From an uncultured Muribaculaceae bacterium (GTDB lineage: Bacteria; Bacteroidota; Bacteroidia; Bacteroidales; Muribaculaceae): a stretch of DNA of 8,988 nucleotides. Shown here in pieces: positions 1-6,203 of this stretch; position 1 is the first letter of the stretch; each line of letters starts with the position of its first letter. Under the pieces are notes generated by a model. The model did not search any database. It was not told where the DNA came from and worked only from the letters and a program-made list of their open reading frames with translations. The translations under genes and the position numbers were made by a program. The stretch lies in contig CAJLLX010000084.1 in NCBI GenBank assembly GCA_905207535.1, forward strand, positions 1 through 8,988, given 5' to 3'.

Positions 1-149
1 TCATCGGAGAATTGGTCAAGTGAAATACGCATTAATTTAATTCATCCAACAGGTATATATAACAAAAATTGCGCCTAGATGGCACATGGCAACGTCAAAT
101 AGCAGAGAGAAGGAAAAATGGAGAGAAATAGGGAGGGGGGATAGAACGG
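1..149. other. AT-rich flank without a supported gene
   Basis: This stretch lies beyond the terminator of the Crp/Fnr-type gene and I can assign no gene to it. Positions 104-141 are nearly all purine on the plus strand, with T only at 119 and 129. Positions 31-41 form a short AT palindrome (attaa-t-ttaat). A minus-strand ATG at 32-30 opens a frame that runs off the window after ten codons (MRISLDQFSD). It could be the start of the next gene, but no TAnnTTTG promoter box precedes it and ten codons are not enough to judge. Confidence 0.5.
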
Positions 150-200
150 AAAAAGTCCGCTCAGGCAAAAGACGGGTTCGCACTTTTGTCGCAGCGGACT
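150..200 (-). terminator. Intrinsic terminator after the Crp/Fnr-type gene
   Basis: Read on the minus strand, arms AGTCCGCT (200-193) and AGCGGACT (161-154) pair over 8 bp, and the second arm runs straight into a T tract (154-150). Inside, CAAAAG (188-183) and CTTTTG (171-166) pair over 6 bp, separated from the outer stem by a 4x4 internal loop and closed by an 11-nt loop. The hairpin begins 88 bp after the stop codon of the regulator gene. The T tract exists only in the minus-strand direction, so this should end the regulator transcript and not serve a convergent plus-strand gene. Confidence 0.8.
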
Positions 201-207
201 ATAGGGG

Positions 208-247
208 GTATCTTGGCTGATGGTCAAGGATGTATCTTGGCTGATGG
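208..247. repeat. Two direct copies of a 16-bp sequence
   Basis: The sequence gtatcttggctgatgg occurs at 208-223 and again, identically, at 232-247. An 8-bp spacer separates the copies, giving a 24-bp period. The pair lies between the stop codon of the Crp/Fnr-type gene and its terminator, so it is transcribed in the 3' untranslated region. No function can be assigned. It may be a simple local duplication or a paired binding site. Confidence 0.85.
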
Positions 248-288
248 GAAGATGTGTCTCAAGGCCTTTCATCGGAGCCGAGAGGGTA

Positions 289-987
289 TCAGCCGTATTT
301 TGAGATTTTTCGAAGCTCCGACTCGTTGAGGATGGAGATCTTGCGGCCGTCGACGGTGATGAGCTTGTCGGTGACGAAGCCGGAGAGGGTGCGGATGGCG
401 TTGGAGGTGGTCATGTTGGAGAGGTTTGCGAGGTCTTCGCGCGCCATGTAGACGCGGAGGGTCATGTTGTCGTCCTCGTAGCCGTAATGGTCGCGGAGCA
501 CGATGAGGGCTTCGGCCAGACGGCCTCGGATGTGTTTCTGCGTGAGGTTGACGATCTTGGTGTCGGCACCTCCGAGGTTGCGGGAGAGCTCGTGGATGAA
601 AAACCAGGCCAACTTGATGTTTTTGTTGATCATATCCTCCACGAGGGTCATGGGGAGTGTGCCCACCACCGAAGCCTCGAATGCGGCAGCGGATGAGTTG
701 TAGCGCTCTTTGGCGAAGTAGGCGCGGTAGCCGAAATACTGCACGGAGCGGATGAGGCGGAGTATCTGCACACGTCCGCCTACACCGTCCTTAAATTTCT
801 TCACCTTGCCATGGAGGAGGCACCAGAGATACTCCGGCTCCTCGCCTTCGGCGTAGATGCGCTGATTTTTCTTAAATTCATGTATCTTGAAAGCATCGAT
901 AATCCGTCGCTTCTCGTCGTTGTCGAGGACGGCCCAGATTTCCGACATGTCTTCGCTTATTACCTTGTCAAGTGCTCGCTTAATCAT
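289..987 (-). CDS. Crp/Fnr-family transcriptional regulator
   Basis: A 232-residue protein with the two-domain Crp/Fnr layout: a cyclic-nucleotide-binding-like beta barrel (about residues 18-130), a connecting helix (about 125-160), and a C-terminal winged helix-turn-helix (about 180-222, containing MAREDLANLS and TTSNAIRTLSGF). The region matching the CRP phosphate-binding cassette reads FGYRAYF...NSSA (85-100). The Glu after FG and the Arg of the CRP RSA motif are absent, so classical cAMP binding is unlikely. There is one cysteine (Cys56), so no FNR-type iron-sulfur cluster. The frame can be extended to a TTG at 1026, but that codon lies inside the predicted -7 box. ATG 987 gives a short leader and is preferred; ATG 948 is also possible. 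It is a single-gene unit with its own promoter and terminator. The family call is firm; the ligand and regulon are unknown. Confidence 0.88.
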   Translation of the reverse strand: MIKRALDKVISEDMSEIWAVLDNDEKRRIIDAFKIHEFKKNQRIYAEGEEPEYLWCLLHGKVKKFKDGVGGRVQILRLIRSVQYFGYRAYFAKERYNSSAAAFEASVVGTLPMTLVEDMINKNIKLAWFFIHELSRNLGGADTKIVNLTQKHIRGRLAEALIVLRDHYGYEDDNMTLRVYMAREDLANLSNMTTSNAIRTLSGFVTDKLITVDGRKISILNESELRKISKYG

Positions 988-1013
988 TTTAACAACATAG
1001 CTTAGAGTGCATG

Positions 1014-1070
1014 TTTTACAACACAAAGCTACAAAAAAATTTTTTACAACAAGTAAAATCTTGTAAAAAA
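1014..1070. promoter_or_regulatory. Operator-like palindromes and repeats over the regulator promoter
   Basis: Two perfect 10-bp arms, ttttttacaa (1040-1049) and ttgtaaaaaa (1061-1070), flank an 11-bp spacer. Nested in them is acaag-N6-cttgt (1049-1064), which has the 5-6-5 spacing typical of Crp/Fnr dimer sites. A third copy, ttttacaaca (1014-1023), exactly repeats 1042-1051 at a 28-bp distance. The palindrome covers the likely -33 element and the third copy lies at the expected transcription start. That placement suits repression, plausibly by the encoded regulator itself. The repeats are seen directly; the operator role is inference. Confidence 0.5.
1024..1053 (-). promoter_or_regulatory. 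Bacteroidota-type promoter of the Crp/Fnr-type gene
   Basis: On the minus strand a perfect TAnnTTTG -7 box, TAGCTTTG (1031-1024), lies 18 bp downstream of CTTG (1053-1050), a partial match to the -33 TTTG element. Transcription would begin near 1020, leaving a leader of about 33 nt before ATG 987. That length resembles the leader predicted for purH. The consensus is the established one for the primary sigma factor of Bacteroidota. The -33 match is imperfect and its spacing slightly short. Confidence 0.6.
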
Positions 1071-1134
1071 AACTGCAAATTTAGGTGATTTCCGGGGGCA
1101 AAAAGGCCCGGTAGGCGGTTTTTAGGGCTAAGAG

Positions 1135-1196
1135 CTTAGCGCTAAGTGGGGCAACCCGGTGGGCCGTCGGACTTCGTCCTCGGCACAGTGCCGAGG
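1135..1196. repeat. Cluster of GC-rich palindromes downstream of rodA
   Basis: A perfect 12-bp palindrome, cttagcgctaag, lies at 1135-1146. Further on, cctcggca (1178-1185) and tgccgagg (1189-1196) form an 8-bp stem with a 3-nt loop. The sequence ggacttcgtcc (1169-1179) forms a second small hairpin that overlaps the first, so the two cannot form together. No T tract follows on the minus strand, so this is not a standard intrinsic terminator for rodA. It could protect the 3' end of the mRNA, or be one copy of an interspersed REP-like palindrome. Confidence 0.5.
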
Positions 1197-1223
1197 GAGG
1201 AAATTGGCTTTTTGTGAGGCTTT

Positions 1224-1274
1224 GGGGAAATTTTGGAGACCTTTGGGAGGGGTTTTGGGGGAGGCTTTAGGGGG
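1224..1274 (+). other. G-rich tract directly after the rodA stop codon
   Basis: The plus strand carries G runs at 1224-1227, 1245-1247, 1249-1252, 1257-1261 and 1270-1274, mostly separated by T- or A-rich spacers (tttgggg-like units). Four of the runs give loops of about 1, 4 and 8 nt, a slightly relaxed G-quadruplex pattern. The plus strand is the template for rodA, so a folded structure could slow RNA polymerase at the end of the operon. The transcript itself is C-rich here. The sequence pattern is clear; quadruplex formation is inference. Confidence 0.4.
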
Positions 1275-2795
1275 CTACTGGGTGAGGCGGTTGCGGCGGG
1301 AGGCGTCGAGGCGCAGGAGGATGAAGAGGAGGAAGGTGAAGCCCCAGAGCGAGGAGCCGCCGTAGCTGAAGAAGGGGAGCGGGATGCCGATGACGGGGCA
1401 GAGCCCGATGACCATGCCGATGTTGATGCAGAAATGGAAGATTAGATAGGAGGCCACGCAGTAGGCGTAGACGCGTGCGAAGACTGTGGGCTGGCGCTCG
1501 GCGATGTGGATGACGCGCAGTATGAGCATCAGGAAGAGGAACACCACCAGAGTGGTGCCGACGAAGCCCTCCTCCTCGCCGATGGTGCAGAAGATGAAGT
1601 CGGTGTGCTGCTCGGGCACGTATTTCAGTTTGGTCTGGGTGCCCTTGAGGAACCCCTTGCCGGTGACTCCGCCCGAACCGATGGCGATTTTCGACTGATT
1701 GACATTGTAGCCGTCGCCGCGAAGGTCTTCCACGATGTTGAGGGCCACTTTGATGCGCTTCTGCTGGTGGGGCATCATGTGGGAGAAGACCAGATTGACC
1801 GACTGGAGGAAGATCACTGAGAGCACGGTGGCGAGCACTGTCACCATGAGCTTGCGTGCCTTGAGGCGGAGCATCTCAAAGAGGCAATAGAGCATGGCGA
1901 TGCCGATGGTGGTGAAGAAGAATACACGGCCGGGGATGGCGAGATCCCAGATGGAGAGTACGGCCTCGACGACGGAGGCGCCGACGAACCACAGGAGCAC
2001 ATTGCGCGCCACCTCGAAGCGCCGCACATAGAGGGCGAGCATCCCCACGGTCATGGCCATGATCATGCAGAAGATGGCAAACTCGCCCGAGGGGATGCCG
2101 AGCACCATCGTCTCGGAATATTTGATGGCTACCACGAAGATCACCACGGCGAAGAGGGCCGCGAAGAGCACCAGTCCGCTCATCCCCTCGCGGTAGAGCA
2201 CGAAGAAGAGCGAGAGGTAGACCAGCGCGGAGCCGGTCTCCTTCTGCGCCAGGATGAGGACAATGGGGATGAAGATAATGAGTAGCGCCTTGAGATAATT
2301 GCGCGGCGAGGCGTTGAGAGTGAAATTGTAGCCGCTGAAGAGCTTGGCCAGCGCCAGAGCGGTGGCAAACTTGGCGAACTCGGCGGGCTGCAGGCTCATG
2401 GGGCCGAGCACCAGCCAGGAGCGCGAGCCCTTGATGTCGGGCGCTATGAAGATAGTGACCACAAGCAGGCACATCATGGCCAGATACACCGGGTAGGCGT
2501 AGGTCTCGTACATGCGGGCGTCGATGATGAGGAGCACCAGGCCGAGCAGCAGCGACATCCCTATCCAGCGGATCTGCTTGCCGGAAAACTCGTCGAAGGA
2601 GAAGATCGAGGCGTGGTCGTAGTCGTAGCTGGCGGCGTAGATCGAGAACACTCCGGCGATGACCAGGAGCAGGTAGAGGATGACCGTGAACCAGTCTACA
2701 TTGCGGAGGAAGGATTCGCTCTCGCCGGGACGGCGGTAGACGCGTCCGCGGCTGCGCTGCGAGGATGATGATGTGCGTATGGTGCGGGATTCCAT
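1275..2795 (-). CDS. rodA: Rod-shape peptidoglycan glycosyltransferase RodA (SEDS family)
   Basis: A 506-residue polytopic membrane protein that polymerises lipid II into glycan strands for sidewall growth, paired with PBP2. SEDS signatures are present: GSRSWL (123-128), QPAEFAK (136-142), QSKIAIGSGG (367-376), GKGFLKGTQ (379-387), HTDFIF (397-402) and PLPFFSYGGSS (472-482). Asp399 in HTDFIF should be the conserved catalytic aspartate. The protein is well over 100 residues longer than E. coli RodA (370). It has a Ser/Arg-rich cytoplasmic N-terminus (1-30) and an extra hydrophobic block (about 230-335) holding several helices. The frame stays open upstream inside mrdA, but ATG 2795, 29 bp after the mrdA stop, puts the first membrane helix (about 35-54) close to the N-terminus and is clearly the right start. 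It is the last gene of the cluster and ends in TAG. Confidence 0.96.
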   Translation of the reverse strand: MESRTIRTSSSSQRSRGRVYRRPGESESFLRNVDWFTVILYLLLVIAGVFSIYAASYDYDHASIFSFDEFSGKQIRWIGMSLLLGLVLLIIDARMYETYAYPVYLAMMCLLVVTIFIAPDIKGSRSWLVLGPMSLQPAEFAKFATALALAKLFSGYNFTLNASPRNYLKALLIIFIPIVLILAQKETGSALVYLSLFFVLYREGMSGLVLFAALFAVVIFVVAIKYSETMVLGIPSGEFAIFCMIMAMTVGMLALYVRRFEVARNVLLWFVGASVVEAVLSIWDLAIPGRVFFFTTIGIAMLYCLFEMLRLKARKLMVTVLATVLSVIFLQSVNLVFSHMMPHQQKRIKVALNIVEDLRGDGYNVNQSKIAIGSGGVTGKGFLKGTQTKLKYVPEQHTDFIFCTIGEEEGFVGTTLVVFLFLMLILRVIHIAERQPTVFARVYAYCVASYLIFHFCINIGMVIGLCPVIGIPLPFFSYGGSSLWGFTFLLFILLRLDASRRNRLTQ

Positions 2796-2824
2796 GATGC
2801 GTGTCAGTTTGTTTGAGGAGAGGA

Positions 2825-4678
2825 TCAGTGCTTTTTCACACCGCTGTAGATGATGGTGTTGGAGGAGAGCATGCGTTCCTCGATATATTTGCGGGAGGGG
2901 GAGATGTGGCCCGTGAGGTATTTCTCCATGACCAGCGAGCCGATGGGCACTCCGAAGGTGGCTCCGAATCCGGCATTCTCCACATATACGCAGACGGCGA
3001 TTTTGGGGTCGTGGTAGGGAGCGAAGCCGATGAAGGCCGAGTGGTCTTTGCCGTGGGGATTCTGTGCGGTGCCGGTCTTGCCGCAGACCTCGATGTCGGG
3101 GAGATTGGCCAGGCGGCATGTGCCTCCGGTGACAGCCATGCGCATACCCTCGGCGATGTCGTCGAAGTAGTGGGCCGCGATGGTGGGATGGCGCTTGGTG
3201 CGGTATTGCTCGTCGATGACAGTGTCCTGAATCTCCTTCACAACGTGGGGAGTGATGAACCATCCGCGGTTGGCGATGGTGGCGCAGAGATTGGCAATCT
3301 GGAGCGGTGTGGCGAGGATCTCGCCCTGCCCGATGGCCACGGAGATGATGGTGTTGGCGCTCCAGCGCCCCTCGCCGTACCACTTGTTGTAGAACTTGGC
3401 ATTGGGGATGAATCCGCGACCCTCGGAGGGGAGGTCCACTCCGAGTTTATATCCGTAGCCGAGGGATACGAGATGGTTTTTCCATACCTCGAAAGCCTTG
3501 TCGGAGGAGCCGTATTTCGAGCGCTTGTCGATCATGGCCTTGAAACCCCAGCAGAAATAGGCGTTGCAGGAGGTCTGGAGGGCCGGTTTGAGGGCGATGG
3601 GCGACGGATGGCCGTGGCACCCCACGCGCAATCCGCCGTTGATGTATCCGTGGTAGCAGGGATAGGAAGTGTGGAGGTCGATGATGCCCTCTTCGAGGAA
3701 AATCAGACCCTGCGAGGGCTTGAAAGTGGATCCGGGAGGGTAGGCGCCCATCAGTGCGCGGTCGAAAAGCGGCTTGTATTTATCGTTGACCAGATTGCGG
3801 TAGTTTTTGCCACGCTCGCGGCCCACGAGAGTGCGCGGCGAGTAGGTGGGGCTTGACACCATGCAGAGAATCTCGCCCGTGGAGGGCTCTATGGCCACCA
3901 CGGCGCCGATCTTGTTGACCATAAGGCTCTCGGCATACTCCTGGAGCCGGATGTCGATGCCGAGGCGCAGATTTTTGCCCGATACTGGAGCTACGTCGCG
4001 TGCTCCGTCCTCGTAGCGGCCGCGGATGCGCCCTCGTGCATCGCGGATGAGGATCTCCTCACCTTTGATGCCGCGCAGGAAGCTGTCGAAGCTCTTCTCA
4101 ATGCCCAGGTCGCCGCAATAGTCGCCCGGCTGATAGTAGCTGTCGTTCTCTATATCGCGGTCGGAGACCTCGCGGATGTTGCCGAGCACGTTGCCGGCGG
4201 CATCGTAGGCATATTCGCGCAGGATGCGCTTCTGGATGAAGAATCCGGGGTAGCGGTAGAGCTTCTCCTGCAGTTTGCCGTAGTCCTTGGCCGAGAGATG
4301 GGTAATGAGTGTCTGCGGGGTGTAGGAGCTGTAGCTCTTGGAGGCTTTCATAGCCTTGAGACGAGCCTGAAACTCCTCAGGGGAGATGGCGAGCGTGCGG
4401 CAGAAGTCGAGGGTGTCGAAGTCGTGCACGTCGCGGGGTATCATCATCACGTCGTAGGCCGGCTGATTGTAGACCACGAGAGTGTCGTTGCGGTCGTAGA
4501 TCATGCCTCGCGAGGGGTAGACAGTCTTGCGCAGGAAAGCATTGTTGTCGGCGTAGTCCTTGTATTTGTCGTCCTGGATCTGGAGTGCGAAGAGGCGGAA
4601 GAGATATATGATGGCGATGACTACGATGAAGCCACCGATTACGAATTTTCTTTTTTCAAGTTGGTAATTTTTTCCCAT
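2825..4678 (-). CDS. mrdA: Penicillin-binding protein 2, elongation transpeptidase
   Basis: A 617-residue class B penicillin-binding protein that cross-links the glycan strands made by RodA, on the periplasmic side. One N-terminal membrane anchor (about 11-32) is followed by the pedestal region with SRGMIYDRN (56-64) and then the transpeptidase domain (about 255-590). All three active-site motifs are intact: S317-T-F-K320 (catalytic Ser317), S370-C-N372 and K534-T-G536. Just before the second motif sit Cys341, Cys354, His355, His357 and Cys371, a cluster suggestive of a metal site. The length is normal for PBP2 (E. coli 633). The start at ATG 4678 is 46 bp after mreD and puts the basic residues and anchor in the expected place. 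PBP3/FtsI is the alternative, but the mreBCD-rodA context decides for PBP2. Confidence 0.96.
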   Translation of the reverse strand: MGKNYQLEKRKFVIGGFIVVIAIIYLFRLFALQIQDDKYKDYADNNAFLRKTVYPSRGMIYDRNDTLVVYNQPAYDVMMIPRDVHDFDTLDFCRTLAISPEEFQARLKAMKASKSYSSYTPQTLITHLSAKDYGKLQEKLYRYPGFFIQKRILREYAYDAAGNVLGNIREVSDRDIENDSYYQPGDYCGDLGIEKSFDSFLRGIKGEEILIRDARGRIRGRYEDGARDVAPVSGKNLRLGIDIRLQEYAESLMVNKIGAVVAIEPSTGEILCMVSSPTYSPRTLVGRERGKNYRNLVNDKYKPLFDRALMGAYPPGSTFKPSQGLIFLEEGIIDLHTSYPCYHGYINGGLRVGCHGHPSPIALKPALQTSCNAYFCWGFKAMIDKRSKYGSSDKAFEVWKNHLVSLGYGYKLGVDLPSEGRGFIPNAKFYNKWYGEGRWSANTIISVAIGQGEILATPLQIANLCATIANRGWFITPHVVKEIQDTVIDEQYRTKRHPTIAAHYFDDIAEGMRMAVTGGTCRLANLPDIEVCGKTGTAQNPHGKDHSAFIGFAPYHDPKIAVCVYVENAGFGATFGVPIGSLVMEKYLTGHISPSRKYIEERMLSSNTIIYSGVKKH

Positions 4679-4691
4679 TGTTATTCATCTG

Positions 4692-4719
4692 ATCCCGGCA
4701 GGGGAGGAAGGCCGGGGAT
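4692..4719 (-). promoter_or_regulatory. Hairpin between mreD and mrdA
   Basis: On the minus strand ATCCCCGGC (4719-4711) pairs with GCCGGGAT (4699-4692): eight pairs with one bulged C, around an 11-nt pyrimidine-rich loop. It fills most of the 46-bp gap between mreD and mrdA and has no following T tract. It may affect mRNA processing or translation of mrdA. It could also be chance pairing in GC-rich sequence. Confidence 0.35.
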
Positions 4720-4724
4720 GGAGA

Positions 4725-5234
4725 TTATCGGCGTGAGGAGACGAACCCCTCGAAGGCCATGATGATGACAAATGTGAGCAGAGTGGAGCTGACAATCTTG
4801 AGCAGCATGCCGAGGAAATCGAAAAATGCGAATGCCTCGATGAAGAAAAACATAGTGCAGTAAATGGCGCAGACCGTGACGGTGTATTTCATGAACACCG
4901 CTGCGGAGAGAGTGCGGAGCGAAGGCTCGGGATTGGCTATGGTGTCTTGCCTTAGCATGTAGAGATGCAGCGCCGGCATGCGCATCACGGCCAGCAGAGT
5001 GCAGCAGAGAGCGTTCATGCCCTGAGTGTTGGAGAGGATGTCGACCGTAAGGCCCAGGAGGAAGGAGACCGTCATGACCCAGTTGACGCCGAGCGTCACC
5101 GGCAGCTTGATGATGAAATAGATGAACACCAGAGGCACAGCCACTCCGAAAAGACAGATGTGATTGAACACCACCACCTGACAGAGAGTGAGTGCGATGA
5201 ACATCAGTGCGAATTTGAGTATCTCTTTAGTCAT
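4725..5234 (-). CDS. mreD: Rod-shape-determining membrane protein MreD
   Basis: A 169-residue, very hydrophobic protein with about five or six predicted membrane helices (around residues 7-25, 30-45, 52-68, 75-90, 112-135 and 140-160). The motif GLTVDILSNTQGMNAL (61-76) matches the MreD pattern GL..D...T.G..A, and the length is typical for the family (about 160-175). MreD works with MreC as a membrane scaffold that links MreB filaments to the RodA-PBP2 synthase. The start at ATG 5234 is 61 bp after the mreC stop. A weak AAGG about 8 nt before the ATG is the only Shine-Dalgarno-like sequence I noted in the cluster. MreD sequences diverge strongly, so the call rests on motif, hydrophobicity and the position between mreC and mrdA. 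Confidence 0.93.
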   Translation of the reverse strand: MTKEILKFALMFIALTLCQVVVFNHICLFGVAVPLVFIYFIIKLPVTLGVNWVMTVSFLLGLTVDILSNTQGMNALCCTLLAVMRMPALHLYMLRQDTIANPEPSLRTLSAAVFMKYTVTVCAIYCTMFFFIEAFAFFDFLGMLLKIVSSTLLTFVIIMAFEGFVSSRR

Positions 5235-5295
5235 CTCGGAGCCTTCGTGAAAAAAAGTTGTATGTGAATGGAGCGAGCCCGGCGCGGGAGGAGCG

Positions 5296-6162
5296 TCAGC
5301 TTGCGTCGGCGGGATTGGAGGAGTGCACCTCTTCGGCCTCTACCTCCTTGATATCGACGATATCGCGGTTGGAGATCACCTTGACAGTGGAGAGGGTGGT
5401 GAAGTCGGTGAGCAGGCGTATGCGCAGGGTGTGGAAATTGTCGTCCTCGCCGCGGGTGGAGCCGATGACCGTGCCCACGGGGATCCCCTCGGGGAACATG
5501 GCCGAGTAGCCGGAGGTGATGATGGTGTCGCCCTTGTGAAAGCGTACCTGCTTGGGGAGCTCCTCGAGGAGCGCCTCTGAGGGATTTCGACCGTCCCACA
5601 CCAGCGAACCGAAGGCCGAATTGCCGCGGAGCTTGCAGGAGAGGCGGAAATTGGGGTTGAGCAGCGAGATGATGCGGCTGTGATGCTTGCCCACCACGTT
5701 GGTGACGCCCACCACGCCGTTCTGATCCATCACTCCCATCTCCGGTGCGAGGCCGTCGGCCGTGCCCTTGTCGATGGTGATATAGTTGTAGGGGCGGATG
5801 ACACTGTTGTTGATCACCGAAGCGATGACAAACTCAAAGCGTCCCACCGAGTCGAGGCTGCGGAGCGAATCCTGAAGGATATCCTGCCGCAGGTGCTTAT
5901 TCTGAGTGCGCAGCATCACCACTTCGGCCTCCAGAGCGGCGTTGCGCCGCTGGAGGTCGTCGTTTATGTCGCGGAGCCCCACATAAGAGGTGACATTGCC
6001 GGTGACTTCGTAGATACCCGAAGCCACGGCATTGGCCGATGTGAGGTAGACGTGATGCTGGTAGGGATTTCTCGTAAACAGCAGGTAGCAGCTCAGTAAG
6101 GCGTAGAATAGAAAGACAAACCACGAGCTGTAGCGGAGAAAAAAGTTAAGCAGATTGCGCAC
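5296..6162 (-). CDS. mreC: Rod-shape-determining protein MreC
   Basis: A 288-residue bitopic protein. A short cytoplasmic tail and one membrane helix (about 12-30) lead into a periplasmic coiled coil (about 62-105, rich in L, R, N and E), then the double beta-barrel MreC domain (about 110-272). Recognisable MreC segments are NYITIDKGTADGL (126-138), GVVGVTNVV (149-157), GDTIITSGYSAMFPEGIPVG (211-230) and TDFTTLSTVKVI (252-263). MreC binds PBP2 and shifts it to its active form. The start codon is GTG at 6162, directly preceded in frame by a TAA stop. It is the first possible start and is needed to retain the residues before the membrane helix. The gap to mreB is 41 bp. Confidence 0.95.
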   Translation of the reverse strand: MRNLLNFFLRYSSWFVFLFYALLSCYLLFTRNPYQHHVYLTSANAVASGIYEVTGNVTSYVGLRDINDDLQRRNAALEAEVVMLRTQNKHLRQDILQDSLRSLDSVGRFEFVIASVINNSVIRPYNYITIDKGTADGLAPEMGVMDQNGVVGVTNVVGKHHSRIISLLNPNFRLSCKLRGNSAFGSLVWDGRNPSEALLEELPKQVRFHKGDTIITSGYSAMFPEGIPVGTVIGSTRGEDDNFHTLRIRLLTDFTTLSTVKVISNRDIVDIKEVEAEEVHSSNPADAS

Positions 6163-6203
6163 TTAGCCTAAACTTGATCGTCTGTGTTTTGTAACAGGCG
6201 TGA

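Noticed and set aside
1..32. Possible start of a minus-strand gene (ATG 32, MRISLDQFSD)
   Set aside because: Only ten codons are visible and no promoter box was found. It cannot be told from chance without the neighbouring sequence.
75..272. A 65-codon minus-strand frame after the Crp/Fnr-type gene
   Set aside because: It runs through the direct repeats, terminator hairpin and T tract, and its composition is Pro/Leu/Ser-rich without a motif.
1092..1123. GGGC-GCCC hairpin followed by T5 on the plus strand
   Set aside because: The stem is short and has a GG bulge, the T run starts about 8 nt later, and no plus-strand gene is present to terminate.
2796..3383. A 196-codon in-frame upstream extension of rodA
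   Set aside because: It lies out of frame within the mrdA coding sequence and translates to an Arg/His-rich sequence with no SEDS similarity. ATG 2795 gives the normal start.
2801..3856. A 351-codon plus-strand open frame opposite mrdA
   Set aside because: Same shadow effect; no domain and low-complexity composition, opposite an intact PBP2 gene.
5250..5295. U7 tract after a GC-rich stretch between mreC and mreD, considered as a terminator
   Set aside because: The only stem, CCCG-CGC-CGGG, is 4 bp and lies about 20 nt upstream of the U tract, so it does not form a normal terminator.
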